Of a stretch of DNA of 55,404 bases, positions 52,575 through 55,404 are shown piece by piece. Every line of letters begins with the position of its first letter. Positions within the stretch are counted from its first letter, which is position 1. The stretch lies in assembly GCA_944323475.1 (NCBI GenBank), contig CALUSQ010000011.1, positions 1-55,404 on the forward strand. The letters are read 5' to 3'. The notes below the pieces were generated by a model. That model saw nothing but the letters and a program-made list of their open reading frames with translations, did not search any database and was not told where the DNA came from. This DNA comes from Candidatus Gastranaerophilales bacterium. GTDB lineage: Bacteria > Cyanobacteriota > Vampirovibrionia > Gastranaerophilales > Gastranaerophilaceae. The translations under genes were made by a program, and so were the position numbers.

Positions 52575-52604
52575 GCAGCCTTTAATTAACAAATCAAAGG
52601 CTGC
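52575..52604 (-). terminator. Terminator hairpin between esterase and pyruvate kinase genes
   Basis: GCAGCCTTT (52575-52583) pairs with AAAGGCTGC (52596-52604) in a nine-base-pair stem. On the minus strand it is followed by TTTTATTTTTATTT, so it best serves pyk; the plus-strand tail (TCTATT) is weak. Confidence 0.85.
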
Positions 52605-52623
52605 TCTATTAGTTCTAATTTTT

Positions 52624-53979
52624 CTAGAATGCACACATTCTGTGAACTCTAAGGAAGTTTGTTCTACCTGTAATTAAATTAGGAATAGAACCTATAATAA
52701 TAACTCTGTCATCTTTTTTGTACTCTGTTTTTTCAAGTAAGAGTTTATCAATTTTTTTGAGTAAATTGTCATCAAGAACAACATCCCAATCTTTTTGATA
52801 TGGATGCATATCCCAATAAAGATTGAGCTTTCTGCAAGTTTTTTCTTGGTCAGAAATTGCCAGAACAGGTACAGAAGGTCTCAATTTTGACAAAAGTTTT
52901 ACTGTATAACCTGAATGTGTGAAAGCTAAAATAGCTTTAGCACCCAAATCATTTGCCATTTTTACTGCAGCAGCAGCAACAGCTTGTGGTGTTGGCTCAT
53001 ATTTGTCATTCATAGGTAAATCAAGATTATAGCTTACAAAATCACTCTGTTCTACATCATGTGCAATCATAGCCATCATTTTAACTGCTTCAACAGGATA
53101 TTTGCCTGCAGCAGTTTCACCTGAAAGCATAACAGCATCTGCACCATCAAGAATAGCATTAGCAACGTCAGAAGCTTCTGCCCTTGTAGGTATAGGTTCT
53201 TCTATCATAGATTCAAGCATTTGAGTAGCAACGATACAAGTTTTTCTGTGAGCAAAAGCAGAATCTACAATTTGTTTTTGAACCATAGGAACTTTTTCAG
53301 GAGCGAGTTCAATACCCAAATCACCTCTTGCTACCATAACCGCATCTGCTACATCAAGTATTGATTCAATGTTTTTAACAGCTTCTGGTTTTTCAATTTT
53401 AGCAATAATCGGAATATCTGCGCCAAAATGGCTTAAATATTTTCTTGCAAGCATTACATCATCTTTGTCTCTTACAAAAGACAACGCAAGATAATCAGCA
53501 TCATTGTCTACTGCAAATTTGATAAAATCAACATCTCTTTCTGTAATAGCAGAAACGCTCTTGGTTCCACCTGGAATATTTATACCTTTTCTTGGTTTCA
53601 AAAGTTCACCGTGGATAACTTTTACATGAACTTTGTCACCATCTTTTTTAATAACTTCAATTTTAATTTTTCCATCATCAAGAAGTATAAATTCACCTTC
53701 ATGAACATCTTGAGCAACACCTTTGTAATCAACCGGTATAATATTAGGGTCTTTTTGTTCTAATCCGTATTGAAGAACCAATTCTTGACCCGGTTTGATT
53801 TCGATTGGTTCAATCAAATTACCTACTCTGATTTTAGGTCCTTGAAGGTCAACCATTACAGGAATAAAAGTTTTTAATTTTTTTTCTACATTTCTGATTT
53901 TTGCAATTGTTTCGGCATGTTCTTCAGGAGTGTTGTGAGAAGTATTGATACGAAACATAGTGGCACCGGAAAGTACCAT
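52624..53979 (-). CDS. pyk: Pyruvate kinase, 5' end missing
   Basis: 451 residues from ATG 53979; the same frame is open to GAT at 54000 (DEKIIEE) and then meets TAG at 54003-54001. The body is intact: MVDLQGPKIRVG, KPRKGINIPG, DYLALSFVRD, IIAKIEKPEAV, MVARGDLGIEL, TRAEASDVANAILDGADAVMLSGETA, and the C-terminal domain to RVHRMC. The first beta-strand with TKI(I/V)CTIGP that all pyruvate kinases carry is absent, so about 20 residues are missing. The upstream AGGAGG ribosome binding site is spaced for an ATG in a different frame. It is either truncated by an insertion or joined to foreign sequence by assembly. Confidence 0.9.
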   Translation of the reverse strand: MVLSGATMFRINTSHNTPEEHAETIAKIRNVEKKLKTFIPVMVDLQGPKIRVGNLIEPIEIKPGQELVLQYGLEQKDPNIIPVDYKGVAQDVHEGEFILLDDGKIKIEVIKKDGDKVHVKVIHGELLKPRKGINIPGGTKSVSAITERDVDFIKFAVDNDADYLALSFVRDKDDVMLARKYLSHFGADIPIIAKIEKPEAVKNIESILDVADAVMVARGDLGIELAPEKVPMVQKQIVDSAFAHRKTCIVATQMLESMIEEPIPTRAEASDVANAILDGADAVMLSGETAAGKYPVEAVKMMAMIAHDVEQSDFVSYNLDLPMNDKYEPTPQAVAAAAVKMANDLGAKAILAFTHSGYTVKLLSKLRPSVPVLAISDQEKTCRKLNLYWDMHPYQKDWDVVLDDNLLKKIDKLLLEKTEYKKDDRVIIIGSIPNLITGRTNFLRVHRMCAF

Positions 53980-54262
53980 TTCTTCAATAATTTTTTCATC
54001 CTATCCCTCCTAAATTATAAAAAGATAGCGATATCTATAATCAAATTCTTTAAAAGATTTTCTATGCATATATCATCGTCTTAAAAATTATCCCTTTTTT
54101 AAAATTACCCTAATTCTCATTAAAAATTATATTTAATAAAATAGTGATTTGATTACTTTTTAGAAATCAATATGTGTGATTTTATCATCATTAATTATAT
54201 ACACATACTTATATCATTTTTTACAATAAATTGGATACGCGCATTTATATCATAACAGCCAT

Positions 54263-54865
54263 TTATTCGTAATCGATTTGTGCTTTATATTTTCTTTGAA
54301 TCTCTTTATGCAATTTTTCAACTATTTCATCATCTCTGGCATTTTTCATTTTTAATTTAGTACCATTGATTTCAGAATTTGTTAGTGGAACTTTGCCAGC
54401 TGTAAGTGCAAGAGGTATATAGTAACCTTCCTCTGCTAATTCAAGATATAATATATATTTATTTCCCTCTAACATATTAGTGTATCCTTCAATATGTAAT
54501 ATTTGATTATATTTTTTATCATATGCTTGGTTTTCAAAAATCGTAATTTCTTTGTTTGATTCTTTTACTTTATTACTTACAATTTCATCAATTTGAAAGG
54601 ATGAGTATGTATATGCAATTTGGTATACCTCATTTTCATCATATACAACATTAGATTCTAATTCTTTTACTTTAGTACCAATAACTATTAAATCACTAGC
54701 ATTTTCTAATTCTTCAATTGATTCATACAAATCAGTTTTAGCACTAACAAATACATTTTCAGGTTCTTTTGAATTAGCAGTGTTTTTTTCATTATTATTG
54801 CACCCAGAAAGTGATAACAAAATTATTAACGCTAAAGCACTAAGCAAAATTTTAGTTTTCTTCAT
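54263..54865 (-). CDS. Lipoprotein of unknown function
   Basis: 200 residues. A lipoprotein signal with lipobox LSGC (Cys22) is followed by an Asn/Lys/Glu-rich linker and a beta-rich domain (SDLIVIGTKVKEL, then EITIFENQAYDKK and GNKYILYLELAEEGYY). This type is common as an uncharacterised surface lipoprotein in Firmicutes. A very strong GGGGAGG ribosome binding site lies upstream, unlike the weak ones in the rest of the window. It lies beyond the pyk joint and is probably not native to the rest of the contig. Confidence 0.7.
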   Translation of the reverse strand: MKKTKILLSALALIILLSLSGCNNNEKNTANSKEPENVFVSAKTDLYESIEELENASDLIVIGTKVKELESNVVYDENEVYQIAYTYSSFQIDEIVSNKVKESNKEITIFENQAYDKKYNQILHIEGYTNMLEGNKYILYLELAEEGYYIPLALTAGKVPLTNSEINGTKLKMKNARDDEIVEKLHKEIQRKYKAQIDYE

Positions 54866-55219
54866 GTCTACCTCCCCTTTCTATAATTTATATTTAGCTC
54901 TTATTTCTAAAATATCACTATTTAATGGATAGGCTTTATTATTAAATCCAAGTGCTTTCATCACAAAAATTAGTACATTTATTGTTTACTATTATCGATA
55001 TCAACTCTAAAATACTAAAAAATTTATATGTCTTACATTCAACTTCTAAAAATATTCCACTACATAATGGATAAAATGATCGTATTGCTACTGCATAATC
55101 TATAATAATACATAGCGCTACACATACATTTATCATCATAATTTCTAGAACTAATATCCTCATACCATCCAACAAATAGCTATAGCTTGCACCGTTTTAT
55201 TGCTTTATCTAGTAAAAAA
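54866..55219. other. Stretch without a supported gene
   Basis: About 350 bases. A promoter and a strong Shine-Dalgarno for the lipoprotein lie at its left end. A minus-strand open frame of 77 codons (55175-54942) starts only with TTG, has no ribosome binding site and resembles nothing known; it may be a remnant. Nothing else is seen. Confidence 0.4.
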
Positions 55220-55303
55220 TTATCGATTTTTTAAACCAAATGTTCGTCCTTTGATTTTAAAACTTAGATTATTTAAAATATTTTCTAATTCTACAATAGC
55301 CAT
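55220..55303 (-). CDS. Short 27-codon frame, possible truncated gene
   Basis: MAIVELENILNNLSFKIKG and a few more residues, then TAA. A G-rich ribosome binding site lies upstream and the ATG overlaps the previous frame by 13 bases, an arrangement typical of real operon genes. At 27 residues it is probably the start of a gene cut off by deletion or by assembly error. No family is recognised. Confidence 0.35.
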   Translation of the reverse strand: MAIVELENILNNLSFKIKGRTFGLKNR

Positions 55304-55404
55304 ATAACTTTCCCCCCTACAACAGGAAAATCATCATCTTCACCGCTTTTTCCGATACCGCCGATTACCTTTATACGAATGTCAGCCGGTTTGTCCAGGA
55401 GAAG
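55291..55404 (-). CDS. 3' end of an unidentified gene, cut by window edge
   Basis: 37 codons open from the window edge to TAG at 55293-55291: LLLDKPADIRIKVIGGIGKS and then GEDDDFPVVGGKVIWLL. The composition of this part (about 55305-55404) is clearly more GC-rich than the rest of the window. It cannot be identified from this fragment. Confidence 0.45.
   Translation of the reverse strand, partial: LLLDKPADIRIKVIGGIGKSGEDDDFPVVGGKVIWLL

Noticed and set aside
54942..55175. Minus-strand 77-codon hydrophobic frame
   Set aside because: Starts only with TTG, has no ribosome binding site and no recognisable pattern; probably chance or a remnant.
1..55404. CRISPR arrays, insertion sequences, rRNA genes
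   Set aside because: No regularly spaced repeats, transposase motifs or rRNA sequence were seen on either strand.

Overview
The window is very AT-rich and reads like a chromosome segment of a non-photosynthetic cyanobacterial relative of the Gastranaerophilales/Vampirovibrionia (Melainabacteria) type, probably gut-derived. Reasons: prepilin-like proteins beginning KKAFTLAE or KKAFTIPE, a DUF3326 gene otherwise known mainly from cyanobacteria, several small proteins with Asn/Pro-rich starts and SFG or FKG motifs, and diderm features (an autotransporter-like protein, an AsmA-like protein, Sec signal peptides). This assignment is inference from gene style; no rRNA or marker phylogeny is available here.

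Layout. 1-7430: glmU (cut by the window edge), a GNAT-like protein, two small genes, priA, manC and a DedA protein. 7571-18625: dnaE, an MscS channel, rsfS, an M16 peptidase, a two-gene membrane/zinc-ribbon unit, a PHP phosphoesterase and a nucleoside transporter. 18800-25020: two unknown genes, trmFO, an HD-GYP phosphodiesterase, and a tightly packed UPF0173 hydrolase / DUF3326 / prepilin operon. 25064-33852: TPR proteins, a HIT protein, tRNA-Arg(CCG), der, plsY, a malic enzyme with an internal insertion, and lineage-type unknown proteins including a HExxH candidate peptidase. 34298-36321: a prepilin, a thioredoxin/CcdA pair and tRNA-Ser(GCT). 36322-43042: a more accessory stretch with a PAPS-reductase-like enzyme, an exported SNase/PLD double nuclease, a broken PilZ gene and a Pmp-like autotransporter. 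42626-45996: a MerR regulator with two target genes. 46033-53979: a cysteine-cluster protein, an AsmA-like protein, a WG-repeat protein, a DUF4145-like protein, an esterase and a 5'-truncated pyruvate kinase. 54001-55404 looks like different DNA with strong Shine-Dalgarno sequences and a lipoprotein.

The main system-level result is a small MerR regulon. A MerR protein carrying a cysteine at the AdhR/NmlR sensor position is divergent from a DUF3737 gene. Two promoters, one before DUF3737 and one before a DXS-like thiamine-diphosphate enzyme about 2.9 kb away, share a near-identical MerR-type element with 19-bp spacing. The DXS-like gene also has an in-frame signal peptide placed ahead of an internal start with its own strong ribosome binding site.

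A second recurring theme is a class of genes without a Shine-Dalgarno sequence in which a -10 box lies only 6 or 7 bases before the ATG, as expected for leaderless mRNAs. Convergent gene ends repeatedly abut or overlap with no room for a terminator. At 54000/54001 the pyruvate kinase frame stops abruptly against unlike sequence, which may be a mobile insertion or a chimeric assembly joint.
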